From Brachypodius melanocephalos (Eukaryota; Chordata; Aves; Passeriformes; Pycnonotidae), in NCBI GenBank assembly GCA_013398615.1, contig VZSR01001854.1:8693053-8757052 (forward strand): a DNA stretch of 64,000 nucleotides, written 5' to 3'. The notes beneath the pieces were generated by a model. It was given only the letters and a program-made list of their open reading frames with translations, was not told the origin of the DNA and searched no databases. Below, in pieces: positions 1 through 15,170 of the stretch (position 1 is its first letter; every line of letters begins with the position of its first letter). The translations under genes were made by a program, and so were the position numbers.

Positions 1-3000
1 CTCTTGGAGACTGGGGAACGTTAATGGGACTGGGTTTGTTTGTGGTGCCCCAGGTGGCCTCTTCCTTGCTGTGTTTCTAAGAAGTGCTTTTTTGTCCTCT
101 GGAAGACAGCATTAAAATTTCCCCTTTTTTGAACTGACTGGTTGAAAAAGTCTGGATGGGTGCCAGAGGATGAACACTGTTCTCTGGCACCAGTAAACGG
201 CTCCAATGAGAAGTCTCTCCCCATTTCCCTCCTACACCAGAGAACATGAAGGAGCTTTACCCAGCTGAACTAAGCTGTTATCCTAACTCTTACCCACAAG
301 ACCTCAAACATCAAGAAATCAGGAGCTTGAAGTGTTTTAGAGCTTCACATTGCAGTTGGAATTTGGGAATCACTTTTCAGCTCATTCTACCAAGGGCTTC
401 TGATGACTTTGGATGTTTCCATTGTCCATGTAGTCTTTTTACAGGTTTGTGGGGGAGAAAAAAGCACTTTTCATTTTGGAGAGTCTCTTTCCAATTTATT
501 GTGTGAAAGGTGAAATGAGCCTCATGGGAACATTTGCAGTATTTGTTGTTTCCTTAAAAAGCCTTGCAGCAAACTTACAGGGAGATGGGGGAATCCAGTG
601 CTTTCTCCCTAATATCTCCTGAACAATTGCCTAAGGCCACTGTGCAGGAGTTTTCTGTGCTGCAGTCCCTCTCTGGGAAACTCTCTCAAACCCTTAAAGG
701 CTGTTGTAGCAGGTTGAACTCTAGCATGTGTTCTGTGTTGTGCTGATCACCTTCCAAGAGCCAAGGTACTGTAACAATGCCAGTCAGCTGTCAGGCTTTG
801 GGGCTTTACAATGATTAGGGCCAACAGTTCTTTATGGAATTCAGCTACAGAAAGCTGCAAAAGAACAAGCACAGGTGCTAAAAATATCTTGTGTGTTCAA
901 TATTTTCATGGCATTTTTTTCATTGTTGGGGAGACCTTGGATACACTGATACGCTGGAGGCTCTGCCATCCTGGCAAACAATGCAATACAAGGTAAATCA
1001 TTCCTGATTTTTATGTCTGCCCTCTTCTTAGTTTGAAAACTTGCTTCTTGGGAGTATTTTTCCTCCAGATAAAAGCCTCATCTGAGATTCAGACGTATTT
1101 GGGTTTGAATTCCAGACACTGACTTGGAAAATCTTGCATTGCACATGGAAAAAGTGATACCTGATTCTCATGGCTCGTTGTAGCTCTATCGTTCTCTCAT
1201 CTAGTGGCAATGCTTTCTTAGCGTTCTGTGCTTAACAAGTTTCTCTTTAATGAGGTCCTGCAAATGATTTGCGAGCCCTGTGAGAAGTCTGAAGTTGAAT
1301 GCCAATGTGCTGCACTATGAAAACTTACTTTTGTCCATAGGCAGAGGAGCGTGTCCCTGTGAGTATGGAGACATCTCCTCCTATACTCCTGAGTGTTCCC
1401 AGGTGAGACTGCACTTTGTACAAGTGTAACCTTACCACCTCTGTGCCCTTTATTGCTCACCTACCCCTCTCCTGCTTCTTGCCTGTTGTCTTCCAGTCTG
1501 GTTTTGATCAAGCTTGCATTCAGTCAGCCAACTTCAGGGTGGAATAAAGAGCTTGGAAACCAATGCATTTCCAGAAAATCAGTTAGCAAACTTAATTTCA
1601 TTGCCCTATGTAACTTTCTCTTTTCCTTACCCCAACCAGTTAAATGAATAGGATTGTAAAATATTCCTAGAAATTACTTAAATATATAGGGAATGGAGGT
1701 AATTTAAAATGGCATCTGGAGCGCAGGAGAAATCATTAAATGAATCCAAGCCTAAATTTTCAATTACTAAGGCCTCTTCTTCTGCAGGGCAGTTTTTGGC
1801 AAATCAAATTTCCACTGACAAATGTAAGCAAATATTGTCAGGGTTTCACTCTTTGAATGCCGTTTTACAGGAGCAAACGAGTTCTGCCAATATCTCTCTC
1901 ACACTGCTATGGAGATTCAAAGCAACACATTCAGTTTGGAGTATTGTGCTTTTTCTTTCCAGTGACTAATTCAATAGATCAAAGGGGAAATCTCCCCACA
2001 GTGCTTGTTTTGGTTCTGTTTAAAAGGAAAAATCTGTAAATCTTATTTGCAGTTTGTCATCTCGATCAATCTCTTCTGACAGAAAACAATAGCTGTTGGC
2101 TGAGGTGCCTAATGCTGAGTCCAAATAAGATCAGGGAAGGTAATATTAGCTTGCATATCCCAAAACTGTTCATGGTTTGTGGTAACCATTGAATAACCAG
2201 CATCAAATCACTGTTTTCCTGCTAGTAATTTACAAACAAGCTCCCACAAAAGGCCTGTTTCATTGAGCCTGTGATAAGCCATGGGTATCAGGAGACAGCA
2301 TTACTGATGAGAGGAGCTAGACAAACCCACCTGAGCCTGAGCTAATACACCAGCTGAATGGAAATAATAATGCTTATTTATTTATTTTACAAGTCTTTTG
2401 CATACTTGAGTAGTAGATGGTCCTATGTGATTAACAAGAACTGTACAGTCTATGTATTATTGTGACATATCTGATAATTTTCTTGGGTTTAATAATGATT
2501 TTTCTTCCTGTCAGCAGTAATTTTGCTATAGGTATTCTGAAAAGTTGTATGTGGTAAATCCAATTGTATACGTACTTTCAGCATCTATTTGAGTTTGATG
2601 TTATTTGTTTATGGAATCAAGTGCAACTTCAAACTGAGCATAACCATACATTTATTCTCACTTTGGAGAGAATGTCTGTTCTTTACTCTGCTATCTTCAG
2701 AATGTTAGAAGATAGCTGTGGCTCACCTGTTTACAATGAAGTTCCTTCAAGGCTTTATTTCCTATTTCTGGCTCTGTCTGATCTCTTCAATATTGCCTGA
2801 ACATTCCTTTGAACTTCAGTTCTTCATTGTGTTTAATTTCTAAGCTGATGGTACTGAGTCATTGATTTCTTTTCATGGATTTGAACTATGTTCCAGTTCA
2901 AGATGATTGGAATTCTTTTCTCACACCTACTAAATATTGCTCGCTTACAGATCAACTCCTAGCCACGAGTTATTAATCTGGGCATGCAAACCCACTAAAT

Positions 3001-6000
3001 GTGGCAATTATTCTTCTTTTCACCATCCTCATATAGGCTCTTATCTGATGTTTGCAGGCAGCCAAGAATGTCTGCAGCACATTTAGAGAACCCAACAAAA
3101 ACTGCCCTTTGATCCTTACCCCATTGGTGTTCATGTGTATGCTTAATTCACTTTGCTCTTCAAATGTCTTCATAGGGCTGTACCCTGTGAGACAAGAGTA
3201 TCCTAAAGTAGAACCTGTAGCTCAAGCTAGATGGGGGGACTCTTCACATATTGTACAGAGTTGAGAGCTTCAGGTGAAGAAAATAATGAAACATCAATTA
3301 GAAGGCAGCAGCAATCTTAAGTCCTTCCTTTGATGGGCTGTTCTGTTCTATTTTGGACTCTGTAATGAGCTCTGGTCTCTTGAAGGCTGGAAGCCACACT
3401 GCAGACAAACAGAGGAGAGTCACTCTGTTTTTTCAGAGACAAATTATTAATTCAGCAATTGGCACCTGTGATACTTTATATCAGAAGCCTGGGCACAGAC
3501 AGACTTTAACACGTATACACCTACTGAGAATTTTTAGAATCAGCATTTTAGACTTGAGTGTCTTAGCCAATCTTAATACATCTGAGTCCTTTAATGGCCT
3601 GAACTTAGAAGGTATTTTTGAAATTTCCTAAATCTTTGAAGTTCTTAATGGGTGGTTGTGTTTACCTTGGAGTAACACAAGACTTTTGCAATTCTGGGTA
3701 GGGTTGGGATATACAAACAAATGTGGAGTTGGAGTAGGGATGTGAACCAAAGACCTTTCTGATCTGAGTAGTTACATATGAAGTCTAGTGTTCATGAATA
3801 ATAATATGTTAATATATATGACCTCAAAAATTTGTTCCCACAAACGTAAGTGCTGCTAGAACTCCATCACTTTTGTGTTTCCAAAGAAACAAATGTAAAA
3901 GGAGTGTGAGATTGACCCATGCACCATTTAAAACTTTATAGGGTTATTTACATTATAAATGTGCAGTATTTGTGGAACTGTTACTATAAATGTAGCTTTT
4001 AAAGTATCTGAGATCCTGGTCTAGTTATTTATTGTTCTAGGAAATTACTTTTATGAGAGCTACACAGAAACTAGAGACTTTTGATTCTAAGTCTAGACTA
4101 AAGCTCAGCAAATAGTCCAGAGAGAGTGGCTTTCTGACTTATTGGCTAACGTGGAGGAACAGCTTCACTGACAAAAGGGCTTACCTCAGATAAGAAAGTC
4201 AGTTGTCATTACTATGAGATTTTTTTTCTCAGATGCCATTCATGTACTGTGATGTAAAGTAAATTTCTCTGAGGAACTGCAACCAGTTTTCCCAATTTGG
4301 TGACCATTGCATGCAGAATAATTTGAAATCTCTTTACGAGAAATGGTGGTCCATTCCACTTTTCAATACTATGAAATTTACACAGTCAAAAAGGTGCTAC
4401 TGATCCACAAACAGAAAACACTGATTGTTTCTCCAGTCTTTGAATAAAAAACCAAAACAGAACCCAGCACAGAAGACAGAGCCTGCAACTGGTGATACAA
4501 CTTCCTTGTGCAATAAGACTCTGCCATGGTGGGACCCAGCTGTGAAGGCAGGTAATGTAAGAAAGCTCTATCAGGCTAGATTAGAAATCTTTATTTTCCA
4601 GTACCCTGCATTGGCATCCAGGGGATGCCTAGAGAAAGGAACACAAGAATGAGACAACCATGCAATGCTATTAGCCAGCACATATTCTCTGCCTTCTCTG
4701 GTTTACAGCTGGCTGCCTCTTCTTTTTTACTATATACCTTTAAAGGGATCTTCTGACACAATTTTTTTTCACTTACATTTTCAAACTCATAGAGCCTTTG
4801 GCAAGCAGGATTTGGATTTTGAAGTCAGGGCTCCCCCAGGTTCTGTGCCTGTTGTGAAGCAGGAACATGCTATCTGCTTAGAGCAGTACCTTTCAGTCCT
4901 GTTTAATTTCCAGGTCCTTATACATTTATCGTATAGCAAAAACAATCCTACTACTGACTGACTTATTGTTCTTAGTTACGGTTTCTGGCTTCATTACCAA
5001 TAGTCTGTGGACTGCCAGAAGCCTGCTAACCCCTGGTTTTACTCTCTAATATCTCTATGACCTCTCTTAGAAAAATGCTGTTAGTCTACCATATAATTTT
5101 CTCAAAGAGACTTTTTATTGCACCACCAGACCTTTGCATTGGAGCTATTCATGTTTCCAAAAAACATTCCAATTTTGTAACAATGTACTAAGTACCATTA
5201 GCAGTATGTAAAAATATTAGTTAGACTTCTTCTGTCTTAAACTGAATTCGATTTTTCAGAATTAATTAAGAATACACATGAATCATGCAATCTTTAAGCA
5301 TGACAAATTAAAAAATTAATTAGATTAAGAACCCTGTATTTTATTTGCGATCTGTAACACCAAAAAATTGAGTTGTTCCTTTCAGTTTTAGTTTCTATAT
5401 CCATAAATTTTATGTGGAAAGTATTTTGATATATGAATAAAAAGTCTTACATAAAGGCTGTATACTGTTCTGCTACTTAGTTGGCAAAGGTGCATTATAT
5501 AAATGTATCAATATATAGAAATATAAAAATTTCTATGGCAGGCTGAATCATACCATGACACTAATTTCTTGAGAAGGCCACTACCAAATACTTTAGACAG
5601 AAACAAATTTCAGATGCAGCAAGCAGAAAAGCCTTCTCAATACTCCACTGAAATACAGAGTAACAAAGGGTATTTTCATTCTGTCTGGTTATAATACTGA
5701 AACCATACTGTTTCCGGAAGATTCAGTAGTATCTTATAGCAGTAACTTTCAGATGTTAATCAGGCATTGTGAAGAGGATGTGGTTTTTGTCAAGGTTGAT
5801 TTCCCATTCAGTGCCTTCCTTTACCTTCTCACCATGACAAAGCAAAAAGCTGGTGGCCTCCCATGCACAGAAAGCATTCATCGTTTTCTGAATGGTTTGT
5901 AAGAATTACCTACTGGAGCTCTCTTATCTTCGTACTTTTTTTGCAAAGAGAAGCCAAAATAAATATCCTGAATAGCAGTAATGTGTTTGTTTGTTTTCTG

Positions 6001-6747
6001 TAGCTGAAACCTTGTGTGATTAAGATCCTAAACTGCCCAAACTGTGGCTGAGGCAAAGGAACCTAAACTTCTCGTTGTTCACAGAACAATGCTAAGAGCT
6101 TCGCCAGAAAGGGTAACTTTTGATTCTAAATAATATGTATACTCTCCTAGTATCAGGGACTGTTTAATGATTTGTTATCTAAGACTTGGAAAGGGGAAAG
6201 TTATAATCTTTGAGTGGGCCAGTGATGAGGGCAACTGTGCTCTGGTAGGTGAAAGACAGACAGTAAAATGGAATAAAAGAAAAAATGTACCAAACAAGTG
6301 ACTCACAATCACATCATTCATTGGAAAGCCCTCTTAATTTCAACAGGCACATACACAGGCCAGTTAAAATCTTCAGTGGAGGTCAATCAGCACATCCTTC
6401 CATCAACATGAATGACCTAAAGATGATTTAATCTACCTGAGGATCTGGCCCTGAGCATTTAGCCACAGGTTAGATCTGGTTTTGTCAGCTTTTCAGCCTA
6501 ATTTTCCTGCCTGGACACTTGAAATGACTCTTCTCTGAGCACAAAGTGTTTTGTGTGTCATCATTTCAAACTAGCCAGCAAGTTCTGTATGGCACCAAAA
6601 CTAGTGCTGGAATGAGGTGCAAGCCAGAGATCCCAGCTAAGACAAGCAAATGCTCCTGAACTCACGCACTCATTGTCCAGAGTGCGTGCTAAAGAAGAAG
6701 CCTGGAACACCTGCCAAAAATCATAAGAAACTTGCACAGCTAGAAAG

Positions 6748-6797
6748 TAAAAAAAAATAATAATAAAAAAAATAGAAAAGAAGAAAAAAAGAAAAAG
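6748..6797. repeat. A-rich tract
   Basis: Poly-A interrupted by T and G (AATAATAAT and GAAAAAAAG types). Confidence 0.9.
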
Positions 6798-9439
6798 TCT
6801 CTAGACCAAGGACTCTTAAAACTATTCTGAAAACATTAAATAAAATCACATCATCTCCAGGCTGGAGTTTTGGTTTTTTTCCTCTAAAGCAGCTATTTAA
6901 AACACACCAATCCTTTACAAATTCCCACTTCCATTGGGATGTCTCTCATTTTTGGGGCCAAGGAGCTTGAAGGAAAGCATCAAATCAGGCATGGTCAGGT
7001 GACTCAGGAGAGGGTGGTTTTCTTCCAAAGTAAAAGCTCAAGGGTATTTCATGACTAAATTCTTTTCCTCTTACATACAGGCCTGGTGAGAATTTACAGG
7101 AGAACAAAACTGTTCTAATCTTGGACTACATTTTCTCATCTCAAATACTGTCATTTCAAGCCTGTTTATTTCAAAGTAGCTAGAGGAGTGCTGCAGCAGT
7201 GCTTTCTTGGGCAAGCAGCAGGTACTGCATCATCAGGTAGGTAAAGGCTGGGAGCAGCCTGGATTGTGTCGTCCTTCCCTTTTCCTGCTAAGTGAGTGAG
7301 TTGCACAAGAATAACCTGGATAAAATGTGTTCACACATTGTATTTTTTTGTCTTTACAGGTCTGGGGACTGTGCTACCCTCACTGCTTTGTGGCCCTACA
7401 AGAGCAGGGATTTGGGTGGGATGAGAGAGGCAACAGGCACTTTGATCATCCACCACCAGCTTCAACCCCTCAACGGGTCGTTATGATCCATCAGCCTTCC
7501 ATTAGGAGGAAATTTATTAAGTAATAAAGCACGAATTTCTCTACAGAGGATCCCAGCACTGTGTCAGTACAAATTGCAATTCTGATAGATTTAAACATGC
7601 TATTCCCTTTTGACTAATCTCTTTGGTTCAGTCCTTCCCAGCAGTGCCATTACTGCATGGCAGGGAGAGAGGAGAAATTCTGATGATTACCTGTAGGTGT
7701 GGGCACTCTTTTAGGTAGGAGAACTGAGAAGGGAATAATCGAGAACAATTTGCAGCTCCCTGAATAATGTAAAAATTTACAGCCAGTAAATAGGCGCCAG
7801 ATTTGTAATTCCAGTGAACGTGTGCAGTTTACCTGTGAATGGGAATCCAATCACACCACAGCATCATCACACACAGACAGCAAAAGGCACAGGTGCACAA
7901 AGTCTTTGTCCAGTACAAGAAGGATGCAAACCCATGCCAAAATACTCTTTGGGAGATATACACAACATTTTGTAAAATATTGTGTTGTGTACCTTTGAAA
8001 GCTCTCCTGCAAATGAAGACTTAGTTAATAAACATTTTCTTTTTTTCCAATACATCCAGTTCATAGTAACATAAGATATAGACTTTGAAATCTATATCTA
8101 TGAGCAGCTTTGGAAAACAATGCTCTTAGGAATGGCTGTTTGGAAGGGAAATGTTTACAGGAGCTCAGGTGTTTTGGGCCCACGTTTGGTGCTAGCTGAG
8201 TTGTGTTCATCTTGTTTTGGGCTTGTGCTGTCCATGGTGGGTGGAGTGCAAGGCTGAGAAGTAGGGAAATTATGCAGAAGGGAGCAGATGAGGAGTGAAT
8301 GGAAGAAGGATGGAGGAAAAAGAAGCAGCATACATAGAAACAGTGTGACAGAAAGAAGAAACCTACTGAGCAGAACTTTTGTAGCAAAGGAGAGAAAATA
8401 ACAGATGGGACAGAGATGAGAGGTAAATACGCTGCAGAGCACAGCAAATAGAGCATATGATGATAACGTGGGCATATAATCACATCCTACTGCAGACATG
8501 GATGCTTTTATCCATCTCCACAACACTGGGGTGCCTGCTCTGGCACTGTTTGCCAAGTCTGCATTTCCATATTCCACATGCCTCCAGGTGGCCACGAGCC
8601 TGCTGCCTGTTTGTCTTGACTGAGCATCCCAACCACTTGTGTAATTATTGTTGAGTGAATCCAGGCTCACAGACAGGCCATCCTGAACTGAGTGGGAAGG
8701 ACTGGAGTTGGGTAATGAGAACCACAAAGCATCAGGCATTTTGAAATTTATGAGACAATGAAAGTAGCATCTACTGCCATTTATTTTCAGCTGTAGAAAA
8801 GTTCAGAGAATCTACTCCTGACCCAGAGAAGACTAAATATAGAAAATAGTTGTTTTGGACCAAGAATTGAGCATCCTGTGGAATAGGGTTTTTACATCAT
8901 GTATTTACTTCGTAGGGAAAAAAAAAAGTTTTATTCTCTTAGTAACCTCATTTTTCAGTCACTCAAATATTAGACACCCGCACAGCAAACATGCATGTTT
9001 GTATATGAGGCAATGCCGTTCTGCCTTTGAAAAAGGTCCCAGGTAGATTAACTCCTTTGCTGGATTGTATGAAAGATGACTCTTGGATAGACCAGCCAGT
9101 GAGTTAGATAGAGCGTACTGTGTACTTTTGGTCTTCTTGCTCTGTCTCCCATCCCTGGTTTCTGATTAAGAGTTATCCTCTCTCCTGCCTTCTCTGGAGA
9201 TAGCTGTTCAGTCTCTAAGCTCTTGAGCCTGGCAAGCTTTATCCACTACGATATCTTACATGCTTACCACACAGATTTTCTCAGGCTCTCTTTGCTCTAT
9301 ATCATTGTCGAGACAGCCACTGCACTCAGAGTGCTTCAGTAAAAACTTCAGGGGGCTTCAAATATCAAGACTTTGTTATGCAAAAAGCCTTTCATACCTT
9401 TTTTATGCATCTTTCCATGTGCAGCTCCACACAGCTCTG

Positions 9440-9480
9440 GCTTTTTCTCTCTTTCTTCTCTCTTCCTTCTGCAGTTCAGG
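9440..9480. repeat. Pyrimidine-rich tract
   Basis: CT-rich stretch (CTCTCTTTCTTCTCTCTTCCTTCT). It explains the Ser/Phe/Leu-rich overlapping ORFs at 9260-9683, which I do not treat as genes. Confidence 0.75.
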
Positions 9481-12400
9481 CTCACTGCTTCTTGTCCCTG
9501 GTACAGCCACCTGTCCCTGTCTGTCCCTCGTACAGTGTCTCACCTGATCTGTCCCTTAACCGACCTCCTGTCCCTTTGTCCTCGCAGCACAGCCAGCAAA
9601 CCTCAACTGACTCCTCCTGGCTCCAGCTCTTTATCACACCCTTAGCCTTGAGGGCAAGGCTGTTCCCTCTCTTCAGTGATTAACACAGCTGCAAGGTATC
9701 AGCCACAAGATTGTCTTTAGCACTATCTCTATCTACAGCTCTAGTCAAAATATTTTCAGGAAATCTGAATAAACTTCACTTCTGTCTCCCTTTTACCTTA
9801 CATGACCTAAATTAGTACTTAGTTATACTCTTCTTAGTGGTATAATGTGGTGAAGGCAATTTATTTGCCATTTCCTAGGATGTTTGCTTTTTATTAGTGA
9901 AATTAAGACATACTAAGAGACCTCCAATTGGAGACATATAATTTTACCAGGGAAGAGACCAAGAATCCTTTAAATCACATATGTACATGTGAGTGGTTGC
10001 ATATGGATGTACTTAAGTTTTTAGAGGGCTAGACATTTTTTTACAGTTAAGTGTTACTATAGCAACAGCAGTACTTATTCTGGTTCCATTTGACATTCAG
10101 GCTTTAATAGCTGACAGCATTTTGGATAGGTTTTTTGAGGTTTTTTTTTCCTCCATTTTTCCTTGTTAATAGAAATAAAAATTAGGTGGAACAGATTCTG
10201 TTCATGTTTAGAGAGGTGCAAGCTTGTTCTTAGCTGAAAAATTGCCTTATGTTATCAGTAGCAAAACTTGGCCTGTCTAAAATATATTGGGAAAATTTCT
10301 GGAGAAGATGAGCCCTTACCTTGAAAGCTTTCTGAAGTGAGCAGGATCAGAGAGTGAAAAAGTTATTTTGTTTTTCCAGAAAACAAGTTTATCTCAGTAA
10401 AAGTAAAGTTTGTACTTGGTCTCTCTTCTTTGCAGAACAGAAAGTAGTTTATGAATATTTGATTGTAAATACTCTTTGGTATCATGATTAGATGTTATCA
10501 TGTCCATTGCTTTGTGGGTTAGAACTCATGGACATTCAGAAGTCTAACTAAGCAAACTGGGAAACACCAGATAATACTTTGCAGAACTTGGTGATTAACC
10601 CAGGGAATAATAACTTTCATCCAGATCATCCAGAAATGATGTTGGTGAAAACAATTTGGCCATGATGACTGTAAGAAACTGCCCTTCTGTACTAGGCAGG
10701 CTTGGCATTCACTTAGAACAAAGAATGGGCTATAGAGAAATTCTGTAACTTTTACCCGTGTATATTTTCACTGTTTTTATATCACACAGAGATATGCAGC
10801 AATATTACCATTCTGCTTTACCAAACAAAAAATCTCTAATAATAGCCTAGAAGACGGCATCTGTAAACATATCAAAACAATATCTGAGTATAAAATGCAA
10901 TATAATTTCAAGGCCTTTTATTGATAGTACAATAACTCTGTTCATGTTTCTGGCAGAGCTTTTAGAGTACATAACACAGTATAGGAAACAGGTGGGACAG
11001 TAATTTAATATTCCTAGTGGCATACTTTAATATCAGAAGAGGCCACTGAGAGTCTTCAAAGAAGTCTCAGAACAAGAACCATTTACTGAGTCGATGTGTA
11101 GCGTCTACCAGATTTTGCATCAAAGCATGTTTTTAAAGACCACTATAAAGAGGAGAAAACACCACTTTTATTGGGAAATCTATCTTTACAAAGAGAAAAA
11201 TTCCATCATCATTGCATTATCTAGGCAGCCACGAGGAAGCGTTCCAAGATCTGGGATAAGTTTACAGAATGGTAAGTGCCTAACACATTTAGGCACGTAA
11301 TTCACGTTAACACTGATGTGTCTCTCAAGTTGTGCAGTCACCAATCGACTTATTAGAAAGCGATCTCCTCAATTCTAAAGTTATATTGAAAATCTTAAAG
11401 AAAAAAAAAAGAAAGGTAAATTATTAAACTGCTGGGTGAGGAGCTGGGTGCTAATTTCCTGTTTAAGAACAGCTGGAGTTTTAAGTTTGATAACCTGCTG
11501 TAGTAGCAGTGCCATTGTAATAATGATGACTTAGGGATCTAAGTGATTTGTAGGGCAAAATAATGTATTTCTAGGCTATAAAGCATTGCTTGTAACTTAA
11601 AAACCATAAGGACTTTTGACCTTTCATGTGTGGCTGCACGGGACAAAAGCTACTGCTTAAGTCAAGGACATGATCTTTTTGTCAAACTGGCAATCTTGTT
11701 TGCTTTCAAAAGCCAGTGCTATTGCTGTCTTTCATGGCAGTGCCTCTGCTTTTCACTAGATGGTTTGTTTTAGCTGCTGTTTATACTCCCCTATCTACTC
11801 CTGCACTGAAGAAGGCCAGGACAAGGCCTTACTAAGGATTGGCAGTTTTATGAAAGAAATACGCTGGATTTTTCACTTGGAAGAGGGAGTCTCCTTCATA
11901 CACAGTTGTGCTGTGAACAACTACCCAAATGAAAGGTGTGGTGGGATTTCTTTTTTATTGCCCTCCATTTCCTTGTGATTCAGATATTTTCCATTTGCTT
12001 ACTCAAAGCTCTAACCAACCCTCTAACCATCAACCATGAAATATGCTTGGCTTCCCAGCCAACACCCCCCATTTAAAGAGGAAATAGGTCTGTCACAAAC
12101 CCCGTAACAGGAGAACTATTCAGTGCCAGTTACCATCCGTTTCCCCTGACAAACAGGCATTTTGCTTGTTTTGTCACACAGCCTGACCTCAAGCTGAGAG
12201 CAGAAACAGCCTCACAGTGGCCATCAGGATGGTGCAGACACAGAGCTAAAAGATAAAGAGACACTGTGATAAAGATGACATTCAAGCATCTCTACTCATC
12301 ACCAACAATAAAAATGCTGTGAGCTGTTACTAACCATCAGCTGTTGCTATTTCTGCTGCTGACAGGCAAAATTGTGGATATTCTAGCTCAGCATACCAAG

Positions 12401-14121
12401 CCCGTGTTGCTTTCTCCAAATTAAGAGGCCTTTAGGGAAATTAAGGGAACTGGATAAGTATTAAGATGTCTGTCAAACACCATTGGTGAGTATGTCTGCT
12501 CTGAGGAAAAGTAGCAGGGCTGTGGGATGCTGAAGACCAGCCCTGCTGGAGCATCACTGGGGCAAGATCTGGGGCCATGGGGGCTGACCTGGCCCTGGGC
12601 AGGATGGGGGGAGCCCTAGGGAAAAGGAGCAGTAGAGCCTGAAATGCCCTCTGGGCACAGACAATCTGGTCTGTATGAAGCTGCAGAGATTTCAGAATCC
12701 AGCCTGATGCACAGTTCAGCAGTACATGTGGGGAATTTCAGATTCAGGCTGAAAATAAAGGGAAAATTAAAAAAAAAAAATCTGAGGCCAAGGTTCCTTT
12801 TCAACATGATAGCTTTTTTTTGCCAGACAGGATATTCTAATGATGTTCTTCTGCTGAACAATATGAAACATCAAACAAGTTGCTTTACAATAACATGGGT
12901 GGATCTAACTGTCTCCATATGCACATTTTTACAGCATCATTGTTCAATTAATACTTTATATGGTAAAAAAGAAAGAGTAACAAAAATATTTCATCTGGAA
13001 GTATGATCAAAGATTTGCTTCTCTCTGCTGAATATTGTGAGAGTATATAATATGGGACATAAGTCAACTTCTTTTTCCAAAAATGTCTTTTGGTGTAGTA
13101 TTTTTTAAGTCTTATGGCTTTTATTGCAAAGACTATGTGAAATGCCTGAGGAGGAGAAAAAAATATATATGTATGTCTCAAATCATCCTGAAATGCCTCA
13201 AAGGAGGGAGAATAGAAAGTCATATTGCAGTATTGTTCTCAGCTTTAGCAATGAAATGAGCATGATGTAATATTGAATAGTTATAGGGTTACTGTAGTGA
13301 AAAAAAATATTTTAAGGGACAAACTCCTGGAATTGTTGACTTTTGGCTGTTAAAGTCATACCTTCTAGTAAAGAGAGGGAACATCTTATCATCACAGGAA
13401 TAATAATCCTGTATGTTAGAAACGTGAAATATTAATGTCAATTTTCATCTATTTCAATGAATCAATATAGATCAGAATTATGGCAGAGAAAAACAACTCT
13501 CCATGTGACATTTCTTATTTTATGCCACTTTTCACATGTAGTCAGCGTGAAGATATGGCTTCCTATGATAAAGGTTATGGCTACCTGTAATTCCCAGTGA
13601 TACTGCAGCAGAGACAGCATCGGCTCTGCGGTCTCCTTCCAAGCACAACAAAGAAAGGTAGATTACAGGCAGCCCTGGGATTCCTGATGTCTGCATTCAG
13701 AGCTTGGCTCTGTCACCAATGTGATGTGTTACAGGGAGCAAATTCACTTCATACTTTGTAACTGTGAGTTGAAAAATAGGATAAGTATTCCTCTGTACCA
13801 TTATGGTGGGATATACAGGGAAAAAAATCACCTCTCGAGAAAATGAAGAGCAGAGTAACAGACTGAAAAAGTGTAACTGAACTTCATCTGAACCCAAAGG
13901 TTTTCTGTATCTGCATGGCTGCAAACACAGATAACCTGCAGCCTTCCTGTCAGCTGCAGTGCTGAAGCAGATCCCTTGACATAGGGCAGGTCTGAGGATC
14001 CTCTCCTATGCTGATGTAGGACAGAAGTTAAAGAGCCTGGAAGGTCCGAGTAGCACATTGGACCTGGCCTACCACCAACTTCCAGATTCATCTCTTTAAG
14101 ATGAGAGAGAATTGCTAAAGA

Positions 14122-14168
14122 TACTCAGTGGATTCAGGGAATTTAAAATTTACTCAGTGGATTCAGGG
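14122..14168 (+). repeat. Short direct repeat (18 bp, 29-bp spacing)
   Basis: TACTCAGTGGATTCAGGG occurs at 14122-14139 and again at 14151-14168, separated by AATTTAAAATT. It looks like a small local duplication. Confidence 0.9.
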
Positions 14169-15096
14169 GATGCAGGTATCTCCTATATTTTGAATCTGTT
14201 TCCTCCAGGGAGGAACAAAACCATGTTTGAAATAAAGGAAAGACAACAGCTTTCCAGTTCCATTTTTTCCCCCTGGAGGTCCACAGAGACAGAAATATGG
14301 TGGGCTCAAAAATACTGAAAACAGCAATGCAAAATAAAGCTGATTGATCCAGAAGTTTTATTATGGTGAAAATGAGTGAGGCAGATAATGCTAAATGTAA
14401 AAAAACCCCAACAACCTAACAACTATAACTCTCACTTGCTTCCTCATGTTAAGGTATAAGCATCTTTTAATATGCATATGCACATTCTATATGAGTAATC
14501 CCTATCACTCTGGGCATCTGACCCTAGGCAAAAAATATGTTTAATGGAATTTTTGTTTTGTTCTCTATGGTTTTATGATTTTCAATTTTGCAGTTTTGAG
14601 GGCTTCATTTATTTTGTATAAGTCACAACTCCAAATTCCTTGTAACAAGAAGTGTTTTCTTGATATTTTATCAAAGATATAATGGGAAAAGTTTTATATT
14701 TTAACCACAGGCAAAATACCAGAATTTTTTCTGCTCTGGACAAAAAGGGTAAAAGGGTCTAAACAGACCTGATGAAACATTTATTTTCTCCTGCTAGCAA
14801 GAGTATGAATTCAGCTGCACATCATTTAAGGCAATAAAGTTGAGGTACCCCAGAAAACACCCATTTCATGACAGATGCCATGTTCAGTACAAGGACTAGG
14901 CCATGTGATTACAAAGTCTGTTTACTACATTCTTTTGAATCCAGTTTTAGGTTTTGCTAACACTCAAAAAAAATCAGGGCGTCTAGAAAAGGTCACCTGA
15001 TAAAAAAGGTCACCTGCAGAAAAACTCCCACATCAGAAATATAACCGTGGTTTTTCATTTCCCTCCTTAGCCTAAAGCCAGCTTGAAGCTATAGCA

Positions 15097-15170
15097 GGAA
15101 AAAAAAAAGTTGGTGGGGGTTTTTTTGTTGTTTTTTTGGGTGTTTCTTTATTTTTTTTTTTTTTTTTTTT
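15097..15170. repeat. A/T homopolymer-rich tract
   Basis: A run of A, then GTTGGTGGGGGT, then interrupted and uninterrupted poly-T ending with about 20 T. Confidence 0.92.

Noticed and set aside
8155..8739. Minus-strand ORF of 194 codons, the longest in the window, with hydrophobic stretches
   Set aside because: I recognise no domain or family, codon use looks like background, the overlapping frame is also open (8483-8061), and no exon boundaries or promoter are evident. A chance ORF of this size is possible in 64 kb.
9260..9683. Overlapping plus-strand ORFs rich in Ser, Leu and Phe
   Set aside because: Three frames are open together over a pyrimidine-rich stretch, a composition effect.
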